DNA of 64,000 nt from DASXYG01 sp036502625 (GTDB lineage Bacteria; Actinomycetota; Actinomycetes; Streptosporangiales; Streptosporangiaceae): assembly GCA_036502625.1 (NCBI GenBank), contig DASXYG010000059.1, forward strand, positions 13,360 to 77,359, read 5' to 3'. Below the pieces are notes generated by a model. The model was given only the letters and a program-made list of their open reading frames with translations, was not told the origin of the DNA and searched no databases. Position numbers and translations under genes: made by a program. Below, piece by piece: positions 51,144 to 61,197 of the stretch; position 1 is the stretch's first letter; each line of letters opens with the position of its first letter.

Positions 51144-51767
51144 ATGCCGAACAGCAGCGGCGCGACCCGCTACGTCGCCGTCCTCGTCCGCGACCGGCCC
51201 GCGCCCGCGCCGCCCGGTGTCGACGCCGAGGAGTTCCGGCTCGCGGTGATCGAGGACACCTACGAGGTGGCCGCCGGCCTCGACCTTGTCACCGCCGCGG
51301 TCGTGCTCAGCCCGCCCGGCCAGCCCGGCGTCGCCGAGCTCACCTGGCCCGGCACCCCCGTCATCGGCGTCGGCGCGGACCCGACACCGGCCGCCGCGGC
51401 GTTCGCGGCGCTGGCCGAGCGCGGCGCCGACCAGGCCGCGCTGATCGCCGCCGACGCCCCCGACCTCCCGCCGCTGCTCATCGGCAAGCTGTTCCGCCCC
51501 CTCGGCCACGCCGACATCGCCGTCTGCCCCGCTGAGGACGGCGGCCTGGTCGCGGTGGCCGCCCACCTGCCGCTCGCCGACTGGATCACCGGCCTGGACC
51601 TCGACGCGCCCGACGCGTACGAGAAGCTGCACGCCGCCGCGCCCGCCCGCAGGTCCGTGGCCACCGGCCCCGGCTGGCACCGGCTGCGCACCCTGGCCGA
51701 CATCGCCCGCCTCGACCCCGGCCTTGAGGGCTGGCCCAGCACCCGCGCGCTGCTGTCCGCGGGCTGA
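51144..51767 (+). CDS. hypothetical protein, possibly DUF2064/GT-A-like
   Basis: 207 residues from ATG 51144. The segment ALIAADAPDLPPLLIGKLF resembles the DxPDLP motif of DUF2064 glycosyltransferase-A-like proteins, in which a nucleotide-sugar is bound; the remainder is too divergent for a firm call. No signal or membrane segment. It follows the metallopeptidase on the same strand. Confidence 0.72.
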   Translation: MPNSSGATRYVAVLVRDRPAPAPPGVDAEEFRLAVIEDTYEVAAGLDLVTAAVVLSPPGQPGVAELTWPGTPVIGVGADPTPAAAAFAALAERGADQAALIAADAPDLPPLLIGKLFRPLGHADIAVCPAEDGGLVAVAAHLPLADWITGLDLDAPDAYEKLHAAAPARRSVATGPGWHRLRTLADIARLDPGLEGWPSTRALLSAG

Positions 51768-51773
51768 ACCGGT

Positions 51774-52370
51774 CTACACCCGCGCGACCACGGTCTTCAG
51801 CAGCACCGAACGGTGCCAGCTCAGTCGACTGAATCCGGCTCGGCGGAGCAGCCGCGTTCCGGCCGGGATCGTCCGGGCGCGGCCGCGGCGCCCGGCCAGC
51901 ATCGTGGGGGCGAGCAGCGGCGAGAACAGGTCGGTGAGCACGAACACGCCGCCGGGCGCGAGCGCGCGGCGGCAGGCGCGCAGCCCGGCGGGCTGGTCCG
52001 TCCAGTGGTCGAACGACGTGACGCTGACGACGAGGTCGAACGCGCCCGGCTCGACGGGGAGGTCCTCGGCGGTGCCGTGCGCGATCCGTACGCGCGCGTC
52101 GCCCGCGGTGCGTTCACGGGCCACCTCCACCATGGCCGGCGCGGCGTCGACGCCGACGAGCGTGCGCGCGTCGGGAAGCCGGGCGGCCAGCAGCCGCAGC
52201 GCGAGGCCCGTGCCGCAGCCGACGTCGAGGACGCGGCCCGGCGCGGGCATCGCGGCCAGCGCGGTGGCCACCGTGCGGTCGGCGATGTCGTGGTGCAGGC
52301 GGCCGAGGAGCCCCGTTTCGTACGTACGGGCGCGGCGGTCGAACGCGGCGACGTCGCGGTCGCGGGCCAC
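51774..52370 (-). CDS. class I SAM-dependent methyltransferase
   Basis: 198 residues from GTG 52370. Motif I is VLDVGCGTGLALRLL, VGVDAAPAMVEVAR follows, and then the acceptor region FDLVVSVTSFDHW and ALAPGGVFVLTDLF. UbiE-like; substrate unknown. It starts two bases after the stop of the peptidyl-tRNA-hydrolase-like gene and belongs to the same leftward operon of four genes (53637 to 51774). Confidence 0.88.
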   Translation of the reverse strand: MARDRDVAAFDRRARTYETGLLGRLHHDIADRTVATALAAMPAPGRVLDVGCGTGLALRLLAARLPDARTLVGVDAAPAMVEVARERTAGDARVRIAHGTAEDLPVEPGAFDLVVSVTSFDHWTDQPAGLRACRRALAPGGVFVLTDLFSPLLAPTMLAGRRGRARTIPAGTRLLRRAGFSRLSWHRSVLLKTVVARV

Positions 52371-52372
52371 GG

Positions 52373-53074
52373 TTATCCGGGGGCCTCGGTGCGCGGCCAG
52401 GACGCCGGGTCGGCCGGTACGTCGGCCACGACCGTGCAGGTGCCCGGGGCGATCTCGGTGAAGCCGCCGTCCTGGACGACCGGCCGGCCGCTCGCCGCCA
52501 GCTCCGGCCACGCGTCGGCGGCGGCGAGACGTACGGCCAGCGGGAACCCGGCGGCGGCCCACTCCTTGCGCCGCGCGTCGTCCATCGACCACCAGGCGAG
52601 CTGGGCGCCGTGGCCGACCTGGGCCATCTCCTTGCCGGCCGACATCTCCACCCCGGGGTTCAGCCACAGCACCGGCATGCCGGGCGGCGGCGCGGCCGGG
52701 GGCTCGGGGTCGTCCAGCTCGGTGCCGCCCACCTGGAGCTTCGCCAGCTCGCGCGGCCAGCCGTCGAGCGGGATCGGCGGGTAGACGCGCACCTCGGCGC
52801 CGCCGCGCGCCACCGTGATGCCGGGCAGCTCCGATGCCGTACGCCACGGGGCGCCGCGCGCCCGCCTGACCACCTTCCTGATGTGCGCGTCCTGCCAGGC
52901 GCGTACCGCGGGGGCCCACTCACCGGACGTCGCGCGCGGGTCGTCGAGCAGCGTCAGCACGGCGACGGCCGCGGCCTCAAGGGCGTCCGTACGGGACGGG
53001 GGGTCGCCGCGCTCGATGCGCACGACCAGCGGCAGCACCCACTCCTGCGGCTCGGTGTCCGCGGCCTCGGTCAC
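52373..53074 (-). CDS. PTH2-like peptidyl-tRNA hydrolase family protein
   Basis: 233 residues from GTG 53074, overlapping the NUDIX stop (GTGA). The C-terminal half contains GVEMSAGKEMAQVGHGAQLAWW, the Pth2-type core motif (K-x-x-A-Q-x-x-H-A). The N-terminal half is a separate helical segment (QDAHIRKVVRRARG). Actinobacterial proteins of this kind are annotated as peptidyl-tRNA hydrolases, but activity of the long form is not established to my knowledge. Confidence 0.82.
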   Translation of the reverse strand: MTEAADTEPQEWVLPLVVRIERGDPPSRTDALEAAAVAVLTLLDDPRATSGEWAPAVRAWQDAHIRKVVRRARGAPWRTASELPGITVARGGAEVRVYPPIPLDGWPRELAKLQVGGTELDDPEPPAAPPPGMPVLWLNPGVEMSAGKEMAQVGHGAQLAWWSMDDARRKEWAAAGFPLAVRLAAADAWPELAASGRPVVQDGGFTEIAPGTCTVVADVPADPASWPRTEAPG

Positions 53075-53640
53075 CGCGGGCCGCCCGAAGCGGTTCCGGC
53101 CAGCGGCGCGGACCGCGCGACGAGGCGGCGCACGGACGCGTCGGCGGACTCCGGCAGCGCGTCCACCGGGAACCAGCGCAGGTCGGCGGACTCGTCGCTG
53201 ATCGCGGCGCGCGCGCCGGGCGGCGCGACCGCGGCGTACTGCACGTCGTAGTGCCAGGCGCCGCCGTTGCACGGCACCCAGTGCCGGTCGAGGAGCACCG
53301 GGGCGTCGCCGAGCAGCGTCAGCCCGCCGATGCCGGACTCCTCGGTGGCCTCGCGCAGCGCCGCGCCCGCGACCGTGGCGTCGCCGGGTTCGCAGTGGCC
53401 GCCGGTCTGCAGCCACATGTTCAGCTTGCCGTGCAGCGTGAGCAGGACGCGATCACCGGAGGAGTCGAGGACGACGGCGCTCGCGGTCACGTGGCCGGGG
53501 AGGCATTCGCGGTACATGGCGTCGGTGTGCGCGCCGAGGTGGTCGAGGAAGACGCCGCGCAGGTCGTCGTCGGGCGGCCAGGCCTGGAGTACGTCCACGG
53601 CGTCGTCGTGCAGCCCCACGTGGGTCGTGCCCTCCTTCAC
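53071..53640 (-). CDS. NUDIX hydrolase
   Basis: 189 residues from GTG 53640, overlapping the stop of the DUF2342 gene (GTGA). The Nudix box is present as GGHCEPGDATVAGAALREATEESGI, slightly divergent at the first Glu (GDAT). The region before it (LPGHVTASAVVLDSSGD) is typical of the ADP-ribose/nucleoside-diphosphate branch. It cleaves nucleoside diphosphates linked to another group. Substrate not resolved. Confidence 0.9.
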   Translation of the reverse strand: MKEGTTHVGLHDDAVDVLQAWPPDDDLRGVFLDHLGAHTDAMYRECLPGHVTASAVVLDSSGDRVLLTLHGKLNMWLQTGGHCEPGDATVAGAALREATEESGIGGLTLLGDAPVLLDRHWVPCNGGAWHYDVQYAAVAPPGARAAISDESADLRWFPVDALPESADASVRRLVARSAPLAGTASGGPR

Positions 53641-54995
53641 GAACTCGGGTGCGGCCGGTCGTCGCCGTCGCCGTCGCCGGTGTCGTCGTCCGTGCCGTTC
53701 TCGCCGGTCAGCTCGGAGATGTCGATGTCGAGCGCGTCGGAGCCGTCGCCGCGCACGAAGGCGTCCGGGTCGTCGAGGTCGTCGGCGCCGGGCAGGAGGT
53801 CCGGGTGGTCCCAGAGGGCGTCGCGGCCGGAGATCTCGCGGGCCTCGGCCAGCTTCTCCCACAGCGCCGCCGCCTCGCGCAGCCGCCGCGGCCGCAGCTC
53901 CAGGCCGACGAGCGTCGCGAACGTACGCTCGGCGGGGCCGCCGGTCGCGCGGCGGCGGCGTACGGCCTCGGCGAGCGCGTCGGCGCCGGGCAGGCGGCCC
54001 GCGCTCGCGGCGTCGGTCACCGTGGCGACCCATCCCTCGACCAGCGCGAGCGCCGTCTCCAGCCGGGCCAGCGCGGCGCGCTGCTGCGGCGTCTCCTCCG
54101 GCTGGAGCAGCGCGCCGCCGGACAGCGCCTCCTGGATCTTCTCCGGCTCGGAGAGGTCGAGCTCTCCCAGCGACTCCTCCAGCTTCGACATGTCAACGGT
54201 GATGCCGCGCGCGAAGTCCTCCACGGCGGTCAGCAGGTGCTGGCGCAGCCACGGGACGTGCTGGAACAGCCGGTGGTGCGCGGCCTCGCGGATCGCGAGG
54301 TAGAGGCGTACCTGGTCGTCCGGGATGCCCAGGCCCTCGCCGAACGCGGCCACGTTCCGGGGCAGCAGCGCGGCGGTGCCGGCCGGGCCCAGCGGCAGGC
54401 CGACGTCGGTGGAGCCGACGACCTCGCGGGCGAGCGCGCCGATCGCCTGGCCGGTCTGCTGGCCGACCATCATGCCGCCCATCTGCTTGACCATGCCGAT
54501 GAGCGGGCCGGTCATGGCCTGCATCTCCTCGGGCACGATCGAGCCCATCGACTCGACGGCGCGCGCCGCGATCGGATCGCAGAGCTGCGACCACACGGGC
54601 AAGGTGTTCTCGATCCACTCCGACCGGCTCCACGCCGCGACATTGCGCACACCGGACGGGAACGTCGTCACGTCGTCGAGCCACAGGTCGGCCAGGCGCA
54701 TGGCCTCGCCGACGGCCGCCTTGTCGACCGCGTTCACGCTCGGGTCGCCCTCGGAGGCCACCGCGTGGCGCGCGAGGTTCTTGGCGAGGTCCCAGTTGAC
54801 GGGCCCGGCGGACTGCGGCGCCGACATCATGTCGGCGAACTGGCGCAGCATGTCGGCGAACTGCTGCTGGTCGCCGAACCCGAACGGGTTGTCCGGCTGG
54901 TCGCCGCCCGGCCCGCCGCTGCCGCCCTTGCCGCTGCCGCCGCCGGAGTCGTCCGGGTCGTTCGGCCGGTTGAAGCCGAAGGGAACATCACTCAC
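53637..54995 (-). CDS. DUF2342 zinc-dependent metalloprotease family protein
   Basis: 452 residues from GTG 54995 (SDVPFGFNRPND start). A Gly/Ser-rich segment (about 16-40) precedes the DUF2342 domain. The metal motif region reads REAAHHRLFQHVPWLRQHLL: the E-A-A-H half of HExxH is present but the first His is Arg, as in relatives I know of this family. The orthologue in M. tuberculosis is Rv3195. It heads the leftward operon with NUDIX, PTH2-like and methyltransferase genes. Confidence 0.9.
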   Translation of the reverse strand: MSDVPFGFNRPNDPDDSGGGSGKGGSGGPGGDQPDNPFGFGDQQQFADMLRQFADMMSAPQSAGPVNWDLAKNLARHAVASEGDPSVNAVDKAAVGEAMRLADLWLDDVTTFPSGVRNVAAWSRSEWIENTLPVWSQLCDPIAARAVESMGSIVPEEMQAMTGPLIGMVKQMGGMMVGQQTGQAIGALAREVVGSTDVGLPLGPAGTAALLPRNVAAFGEGLGIPDDQVRLYLAIREAAHHRLFQHVPWLRQHLLTAVEDFARGITVDMSKLEESLGELDLSEPEKIQEALSGGALLQPEETPQQRAALARLETALALVEGWVATVTDAASAGRLPGADALAEAVRRRRATGGPAERTFATLVGLELRPRRLREAAALWEKLAEAREISGRDALWDHPDLLPGADDLDDPDAFVRGDGSDALDIDISELTGENGTDDDTGDGDGDDRPHPSS

Positions 54996-55194
54996 GATTC
55001 CTGCCTTCGTCGGCTGCTCGCCCGGTCTTGTCGAGCGAGGACGGTCTGGGAGAACAACGTTCTCAGCACTCTCGTTGTGCCCCGCGGCGACCGGTGATCC
55101 CGCCGTACGGGCACGTGGGTCCGTGAGTGGCGCCATGTGGCCTCGGGCAGGATGGTGTGGTCATATCGTTCACGTTAGTCGGGAGCCGCGCGGG

Positions 55195-56283
55195 GTGAGT
55201 ACTGGTAGCGGGCGGGTTCGCGCTCGGCGCAGCGCCGGGCCGGTGGTCGCCGTGACGGGCGCGGCGCGGGGCATGGGGCGCGCACTGGTCACGCGGCTCG
55301 CGGAGAGCACGGCTTTCGCCAAGACCGTCGCGATCGACGACCACCGCGGCGACGCGACCGACGTCACCTGGCGGGTCGTCGACGTACGCGACCCTGCGCT
55401 GGCCGGGCGGCTCGCGGGCGTCGACGTGGTCGTCCACCTCGACCTCGACATCTCTCTCGACGCCGACCCCACGGACCGCCGCGCGTACAACGTGCGGGGC
55501 GCGCAGACCGTACTGACCGCCGCCGCGGCCGAACGCGTGGCGCGCGTCGTCCTCGTCTCCACGGCCATGGTCTACGGCGCGAGCCCGGACAACCCGGTGC
55601 CGCTCGCCGAGGACACCCCGGTCGGCGCCGAGCCGGACGCCGGAATCGTCGGCGACTTCCTGGAGATCGAGCAGCTCGCGGAGCGCGCGTCCGCCGTGCA
55701 CCCGGGCGTCTCGGTGTCCGTGCTGCGCCCCGCCGCGCTGGTCGGACCCGGCGTCGACACCGTCATCACCCGCCATTTCGAGGCGCCGCGGCTGCTCACC
55801 GCCAAGGGCTGCGCGCCGCGCTGGCAGTTCTGCCACATCGACGACCTGGTCAGCGCGCTGGAACTGGCCGCGCTCGGCGAGGTGGAGGGCGTACTGGCGG
55901 TCGGCTGCGACGGCTGGCTCGACCAGGAGGCCGTCGAGGAGATCACCGGGAAGCGCGGCTTCGACCTGCCCGCCACGGTGACGTTCAGCACGGCACAGCG
56001 GCTGCACCGCATCGGCGTCACCCCCGCGCCCGCCACCGACCTGCACTACGTCGTCTACCCCTGGGTCGTCGACGCCGTACGGCTGCGCGAGGCGGGGTGG
56101 CGTCCGGCGTACGACAACCCCGGCGCGCTGCGCGCCATGCTGGACGAGAGCGCCGGGCGGCACGCCGCGCTCGGTCGCCACCTGGGGCGCAAGGAGGCCA
56201 CGCTCACCGCCGCGGGGGCCACCGTCGCCGTCATCGGCACGGCCGCGATCGTCCGCCGCGCCCGGCGGCGGCGCCGTACGTAG
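55195..56283 (+). CDS. NAD-dependent epimerase/SDR-like protein
   Basis: 362 residues from GTG 55195. Extended SDR with VTGAARGMGRAL at the N-terminus, VVHLDLDI, VLVSTAMVYGA (the active-site Tyr in MVYGA) and VLRPAALVGPG. The pattern matches the actinobacterial epimerase found beside the ylbL/UPF0182 genes. A C-terminal hydrophobic segment (AAGATVAVIGTAAIV) may anchor it. Divergent from the DUF2342 operon. Substrate unknown. Confidence 0.88.
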   Translation: MSTGSGRVRARRSAGPVVAVTGAARGMGRALVTRLAESTAFAKTVAIDDHRGDATDVTWRVVDVRDPALAGRLAGVDVVVHLDLDISLDADPTDRRAYNVRGAQTVLTAAAAERVARVVLVSTAMVYGASPDNPVPLAEDTPVGAEPDAGIVGDFLEIEQLAERASAVHPGVSVSVLRPAALVGPGVDTVITRHFEAPRLLTAKGCAPRWQFCHIDDLVSALELAALGEVEGVLAVGCDGWLDQEAVEEITGKRGFDLPATVTFSTAQRLHRIGVTPAPATDLHYVVYPWVVDAVRLREAGWRPAYDNPGALRAMLDESAGRHAALGRHLGRKEATLTAAGATVAVIGTAAIVRRARRRRRT

Positions 56284-56363
56284 CCCGCGCCGGTTGACGT
56301 GGATCCGCGGCCGGGCCGGGGCACGATGGCCGGGGACCCCGAAGTGTCGGTACCGTCAGTGGG

Positions 56364-56783
56364 GTGGATGAGATTCGGCTGATCGGATTGCGCGACACCC
56401 CATTGTCCGTCGACGAGGTCCTGGCCGCCGTGTCGGACCCCGCCGCGGGCGGCACCGCGCTGTTCGTCGGCACGGTGCGCGAGCAGGACCACGGCCGCGG
56501 CGTGACCGGCCTGTCGTACTCCGCGCACCCCGGCGCGGAGACGGAGCTGCGCCGCGTCGCGGAGAAGGTCGCCGCCGACTGCGGCGCCACCGCGCTCGCC
56601 GCCGTCCACCGCGTCGGCGACCTCCAGATCGGCGACATCGCGGTCGTCGTCGCCGTCGCGAGCCCGCACCGCGCGGAGGCGTTCGCCGCCTGCCGCCGGC
56701 TCATCGACGACCTCAAGGCGCAGGTGCCCATCTGGAAGCACCAGGCGTTCACCGACGGCGACGCCGAGTGGGTCGGCCTGTAG
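56364..56783 (+). CDS. moaE: molybdopterin synthase large subunit MoaE
   Basis: 139 residues from GTG 56364. MoaE motifs: GGTALFVGTVR near the start and LKAQVPIWKHQ with two Lys of the active site. It joins MoaD-thiocarboxylate (charged by MoeZ) to convert cPMP to molybdopterin. This links it functionally to moeZ at 6185. Confidence 0.93.
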   Translation: MDEIRLIGLRDTPLSVDEVLAAVSDPAAGGTALFVGTVREQDHGRGVTGLSYSAHPGAETELRRVAEKVAADCGATALAAVHRVGDLQIGDIAVVVAVASPHRAEAFAACRRLIDDLKAQVPIWKHQAFTDGDAEWVGL

Positions 56784-56819
56784 CGGCGTTACGCTGGGAC
56801 CGGCGAATGTGGAGGGGGC

Positions 56820-57002
56820 ATGTCGGTCCTGGCGTGGTGGGCGATCCCGATCGGCGCGACGCTGATCGCCGTCCTTGTGGCGTACCTGGTGAACCGGCCG
56901 CGGCGCGCCGACGGCGCCCGGCGCTCCGTCCGCGAGTTCCAGCAGTTCCGCAGTGCCCTGGAGCAGCAGACCCGCCGTCCGCCGACACACGGCGGCGAAT
57001 GA
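56820..57002 (+). CDS. small single-pass membrane protein
   Basis: 60 residues from ATG 56820, with a strong Shine-Dalgarno (GGAGGGGG). One membrane helix (WAIPIGATLIAVLVAYLV) is followed by a basic cytoplasmic tail. No family is recognised. It sits between moaE and the PDZ protease gene, in the same direction. Confidence 0.75.
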   Translation: MSVLAWWAIPIGATLIAVLVAYLVNRPRRADGARRSVREFQQFRSALEQQTRRPPTHGGE

Positions 57003-57044
57003 TCGCGGATGGAAACACCTCCGCGGACGACTAGGCTGCCCCCC

Positions 57045-58085
57045 ATGTCACGCCGGTCGCTCACCCTGCTGGTCGCGGGCCTGCTCGTTCTGGTCCTCGG
57101 TGTCGTAGGCGCCGTCATGCCCGTGCCGTACGTCATCCTGTCGCCGGGCCCGACCGCCAACACCCTTGGCCAGCAGGACGGCAAGCCGCTGATCCAGATC
57201 AACGGCCACCGGACGTACTCCACGACCGGCCATCTGAACCTCACGACCGTTACGTACCAGGGCGGCCCCGACGCCCGGCTCGACCTCTTCACCGCGTTGC
57301 GCGCCTGGTTCGACCCGCACGCCGCGGTGGTGCCGCAGGAGGCGCTGTTCCCGCCTGACGAGTCGCAGAAGCAGGTCGACCAGGAGAACGCCGCGCAGAT
57401 GACCGGCTCGCAGGAGGCGGCGACGGCGGCCGCGCTGACCGAGCTGAAGATCCCCTACTCCACGGTGGTCGTGGTCAGCGGCACCACGAAGGGCATGCCG
57501 GCCAACGGCAAGCTGCGGTCCGGCGACTTCATCCAGGCGGTCGACGGGACGAAGGTGACCGACCCCGACAAGGCCGCCGCCCTGATCTCCGGCCGCGCAC
57601 CCGGGAAGCCCGTCAAGATCACGTACCAGCGGTCCGGCAAGTCGGCCGACGTCACGCTGACGACCGCGAAGGGCGAGCAGAACAAGGCGATGATCGGCAT
57701 CGCCGTGGGGAAGAAGTTCCAGTTCCCGTTCAAGGTGCAGGTCAGCGTCGGCGACATCGGGGGTCCGAGCGCCGGCACGATGTTCGCGCTCGGCATGATC
57801 GACAAGCTCACGCCGGGCGAGCTCACCGGCGGGAAGTTCATCGCCGGCACCGGCGAGATCAGTCCGGACGGCGAGGTCAGCCCGATCGGCGGCATCCAGC
57901 AGAAGCTCGTCGGCGCGCGCGACGCCGGGGCGACGATCTTCCTCACCCCGAAGGACAACTGCAAGGACGCCATGGCCGCGCGCCCCGACGGCCTGCGGCT
58001 CGTCAAGATCGACACGCTGCACGACGCCGTCCAGGCCCTCGCGGCGCTGCGCACCGGCAAGGGAAATGTCCCCGCCTGTGGATAG
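57045..58085 (+). CDS. ylbL: PDZ-domain Lon-type membrane protease (YlbL-like)
   Basis: 346 residues from ATG 57045. An N-terminal membrane helix (LTLLVAGLLVLVLGVVGAV) is followed by a PDZ domain (about 145-215: GMPANGKLRSGDFIQAVDG) and a Lon-like protease domain with Ser in GGPSAGTMFALG and Lys in GGIQQKLVGARDAG, forming the Ser-Lys dyad. The orthologue is Rv3194c in M. tuberculosis. It faces outward. The UPF0182 gene follows after 226 bases. Confidence 0.94.
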   Translation: MSRRSLTLLVAGLLVLVLGVVGAVMPVPYVILSPGPTANTLGQQDGKPLIQINGHRTYSTTGHLNLTTVTYQGGPDARLDLFTALRAWFDPHAAVVPQEALFPPDESQKQVDQENAAQMTGSQEAATAAALTELKIPYSTVVVVSGTTKGMPANGKLRSGDFIQAVDGTKVTDPDKAAALISGRAPGKPVKITYQRSGKSADVTLTTAKGEQNKAMIGIAVGKKFQFPFKVQVSVGDIGGPSAGTMFALGMIDKLTPGELTGGKFIAGTGEISPDGEVSPIGGIQQKLVGARDAGATIFLTPKDNCKDAMAARPDGLRLVKIDTLHDAVQALAALRTGKGNVPACG

Positions 58086-58311
58086 CCGTTGGCGGGCCGC
58101 TGTTGATCCGCGCTAGGTTCATACCGCCATGTAGCGACCGTCGCTACCGTGAGCGAGGATCACGACGGCCAGCCGTCTCGGGAACTTGTCCGAATCCCGG
58201 TAAGTTGCCTCCACAGGCGTTCCGGCCGGCCGTCGGTCTCCCTTGGCGGTGCGCGCCGGGCGCCGGCGTACAAGCCTGCCCACGACATCAACACACGAGT
58301 AGGGAGAGGCC

Positions 58312-61197
58312 GTGACGTTCCGCGTGCCGCGGCGGCCAGGACGAACGACCCGACGTCCACGGGTGCTGCTCTCGGTGATCGTAACGATCATCCTGCTCGT
58401 GATCCTCGGCGTGATCTTCTCCGGTCTCTGGACCGACTACCTCTGGTACCGCTCCATCCACTTCGCCTCGGTCTACACGACGCAGATCTGGACGAAGATC
58501 GCCTTGTTCGTCATCGGCGGCCTGATCATCGCCCTGGCCGTCAGCCTCAACGTCTATCTGGCGTTCCGCATGCGCCCGCCGTTCCGGCCGATCGGCGGCG
58601 AGCAGGTCCTCGAGCGCTACCGCGCGGCCATCGACCCGTACCGCAGGCTCGTGCTGATCGTGCTGACGATCCTGCTCCTGCTGTTCAACGGCTCGTCGGC
58701 GTCCGGCATGTGGCGCGAATGGCTGCTGTTCACCCACCGAACGTCCTTCGGTGTGAAAGACCCGCAGTTCCACATGGACGTCTCGTTCTTCACGTTCACG
58801 TACCCCATGCTGCGGGGCATCCTGTCGCTGGCGTTCACCGCGATCGTGCTCGCGTTCATCGCCGCCGCCATCACGCACTACCTCTACGGCGGCATCCGCC
58901 TCCAGGCCCCGAAGGGCTCGCGCGTCTCGCCCGGCGCGTGGGCGCACATGTCGGTCCTGCTCGGCATCTTCGTGCTGCTGAAGGCCGTCGCGTACTACCT
59001 CGACCGCTACGGCCTCGCGTTCTCCGACCGCGGCAAGGTCGCCGGCCCGTCGTTCACCGACGTCAACGCCGTGCTCCCCGCCAAGACGATCCTGATGATC
59101 ATCGCGGTGATCTGCGCCGTGCTGTTCTTCGGCAATGTGTTCCGGCGCGGCGGCATGCTGCCCGGCGTGGGCCTCGGCCTGCTGGTGCTCTCCGCGATCC
59201 TCATCGGCGGCGTCTACCCCGCGCTGATCCAGCAGTTCCAGGTCAAGCCCAACGAGGCCGACAAGGAAGCGCCGTACATCCAGCGCAACATCGCCGCGAC
59301 ACGCAATGCGTACAACGTCGGCAACACCGCCATCGGTGAGTACAACGCGACCAAACAGCCGACGGTGTCGCAGCTCTCGCAGGAGGCGAGCACGATCCCG
59401 AGCGTGCGGCTGCTCGACCCGAACGTCGTGTCGCCGACGTTCCAGCAGAACCAGCAGATCCGCAGCTTCTACAGCTTCCCCGACTCGCTCTACATCGACC
59501 GCTACCCGCTCGGCACCAACCAGGCCACGCTCGACATGGTGGTGTCCGCGCGCGAGCTGTCCGGGCCGCCCCCGCAGCAGAACAACTGGATCAACGAGCA
59601 CCTCGTCTACACCCACGGCTTCGGGTTCGTCGCCGCACGCGGCAACGAGACCGCCTCCAACGGCACGCCCGACTACGTCGAGAAGAACATCCCGCCCACC
59701 GGCGCGCTCGGCCAGTACGAACCCCGGGTCTACTTCGGCGCGGAGACGAACAACTACGTGATCGTCGGCGGCCCCAAGGGCGGCCGCAACCGCGAGTTCG
59801 ACTACCCGGACGACAGCACCACCGGCTCCGGCCAGAAGAACAACACCTACACCGGCAAGGACGGCGTGTCGATCGGCTCGTTCTTCAACCGGCTGCTCTA
59901 CGCCGTGCAGTTCAGGGACCGCAACATCCTGCTGTCCGGCGCGATCAACGACAAGTCCAAGATCCTCTACAACCGCACCCCCCGCGACCGCGTGCAGAAG
60001 GCCGCCCCGTTCCTCGACGTCGACGGCAACGCCTACCCCGCGATCGTGAACAAGCGGATGGTCTGGGTGCTCGACGGCTACACCACGTCCAACGGCTACC
60101 CGTACTCCCAGCCCATCAACTTCGGCGCGGCCACGCGCGACACCAACACGGAGACGTCCGGGCGGATCGTCCAGCAGTCCGGCAAGCAGATCAACTACAT
60201 CCGCAACTCCGTGAAGGCCACGGTCGACGCCTACGACGGCACCGTCCACCTCTACCAGTGGGACAAGACCGACCCCGTGCTGAAGACCTGGATGAAGATC
60301 TTCCCGCACACGGTCGAGCCGAAGTCGAAGATCACCAGCAACGTCGACCTCATGAAGCACGTCCGCTACCCCGAGGACCTCTTCAAGGTGCAGCGCTCGA
60401 TCCTGGCGCAGTACCACGTCGGCGACGCCCAGTCGTTCTACGGCGGGCAGGACTTCTGGCAGATCCCGGACGACCCGACCAAGGGCGACCAGGCGCCGGA
60501 GCCCCCGTACCGCGTCACGCTGAAGATGCCGAAGATCCCCGGCGACAAGAACATGCCAGGAGACGACACCCCGACGTTCTCGCTGACGTCCACGTTCGTC
60601 CCCCGCGGCCGGGAGAACCTCGCGGCGTACATGCAGGTCGACAGCTCACCCGACTCGCCCGACTACGGCAAGATCCGCATTCTTGAGCTGCCGAGGAACC
60701 AGGCGTTCAACGGGCCCGGCCAGGTGCAGAACAGCTTCGAGACCGAGTTCCGCAACCAGCTCTTCCCGCTGCGCCAGCAGGGCGTCAAGGCCGAGATGGG
60801 CAACCTGCTGACCCTGCCCTTCGGCGACGGCCTGCTGTACGTCGAGCCCGTCTACAGCAGCACCGCCTCCGGCCCCGGCTCGTTCCCCGTCCTGCGCTAC
60901 GTCATGGTCCAGTTCGGCGACCGCGGCGGCATCGGCTCCAACCTCCAGGAAGCCCTGAACCAGGTCTTCAACACGACCGGCAACGACAACACCGGCAACA
61001 CCCCGCCCACCAAGAACGGCGGCAAGCTGACGGTCAACGCCGACGTCGTGAAGTACCTCAACGACGCCAGCAACGCCTACAACGACAGCCAGGACGCCCT
61101 CAAGAAGGGCGACTTCAAGGCCTACGGCGACGCCCAGAAGCGCCTCAAGAAGGCCCTCGACAACGCCTCGGCCGCCGCCAACAAACCCAAGAGCTAA
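58312..61197 (+). CDS. UPF0182-family membrane protein
   Basis: 961 residues from GTG 58312. About seven N-terminal membrane helices (residues 15-310) are followed by a large extracellular domain with conserved aromatic motifs (LYIDRYPLGTNQ, YPEDLFKVQ), and an Asp/Lys-rich C-terminal segment. UPF0182 (COG1615) proteins are widespread in actinobacteria; the function is not established. Rv3193c is the M. tuberculosis orthologue. The 226 bases between ylbL and this gene hold only the promoter region. Confidence 0.94.
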   Translation: MTFRVPRRPGRTTRRPRVLLSVIVTIILLVILGVIFSGLWTDYLWYRSIHFASVYTTQIWTKIALFVIGGLIIALAVSLNVYLAFRMRPPFRPIGGEQVLERYRAAIDPYRRLVLIVLTILLLLFNGSSASGMWREWLLFTHRTSFGVKDPQFHMDVSFFTFTYPMLRGILSLAFTAIVLAFIAAAITHYLYGGIRLQAPKGSRVSPGAWAHMSVLLGIFVLLKAVAYYLDRYGLAFSDRGKVAGPSFTDVNAVLPAKTILMIIAVICAVLFFGNVFRRGGMLPGVGLGLLVLSAILIGGVYPALIQQFQVKPNEADKEAPYIQRNIAATRNAYNVGNTAIGEYNATKQPTVSQLSQEASTIPSVRLLDPNVVSPTFQQNQQIRSFYSFPDSLYIDRYPLGTNQATLDMVVSARELSGPPPQQNNWINEHLVYTHGFGFVAARGNETASNGTPDYVEKNIPPTGALGQYEPRVYFGAETNNYVIVGGPKGGRNREFDYPDDSTTGSGQKNNTYTGKDGVSIGSFFNRLLYAVQFRDRNILLSGAINDKSKILYNRTPRDRVQKAAPFLDVDGNAYPAIVNKRMVWVLDGYTTSNGYPYSQPINFGAATRDTNTETSGRIVQQSGKQINYIRNSVKATVDAYDGTVHLYQWDKTDPVLKTWMKIFPHTVEPKSKITSNVDLMKHVRYPEDLFKVQRSILAQYHVGDAQSFYGGQDFWQIPDDPTKGDQAPEPPYRVTLKMPKIPGDKNMPGDDTPTFSLTSTFVPRGRENLAAYMQVDSSPDSPDYGKIRILELPRNQAFNGPGQVQNSFETEFRNQLFPLRQQGVKAEMGNLLTLPFGDGLLYVEPVYSSTASGPGSFPVLRYVMVQFGDRGGIGSNLQEALNQVFNTTGNDNTGNTPPTKNGGKLTVNADVVKYLNDASNAYNDSQDALKKGDFKAYGDAQKRLKKALDNASAAANKPKS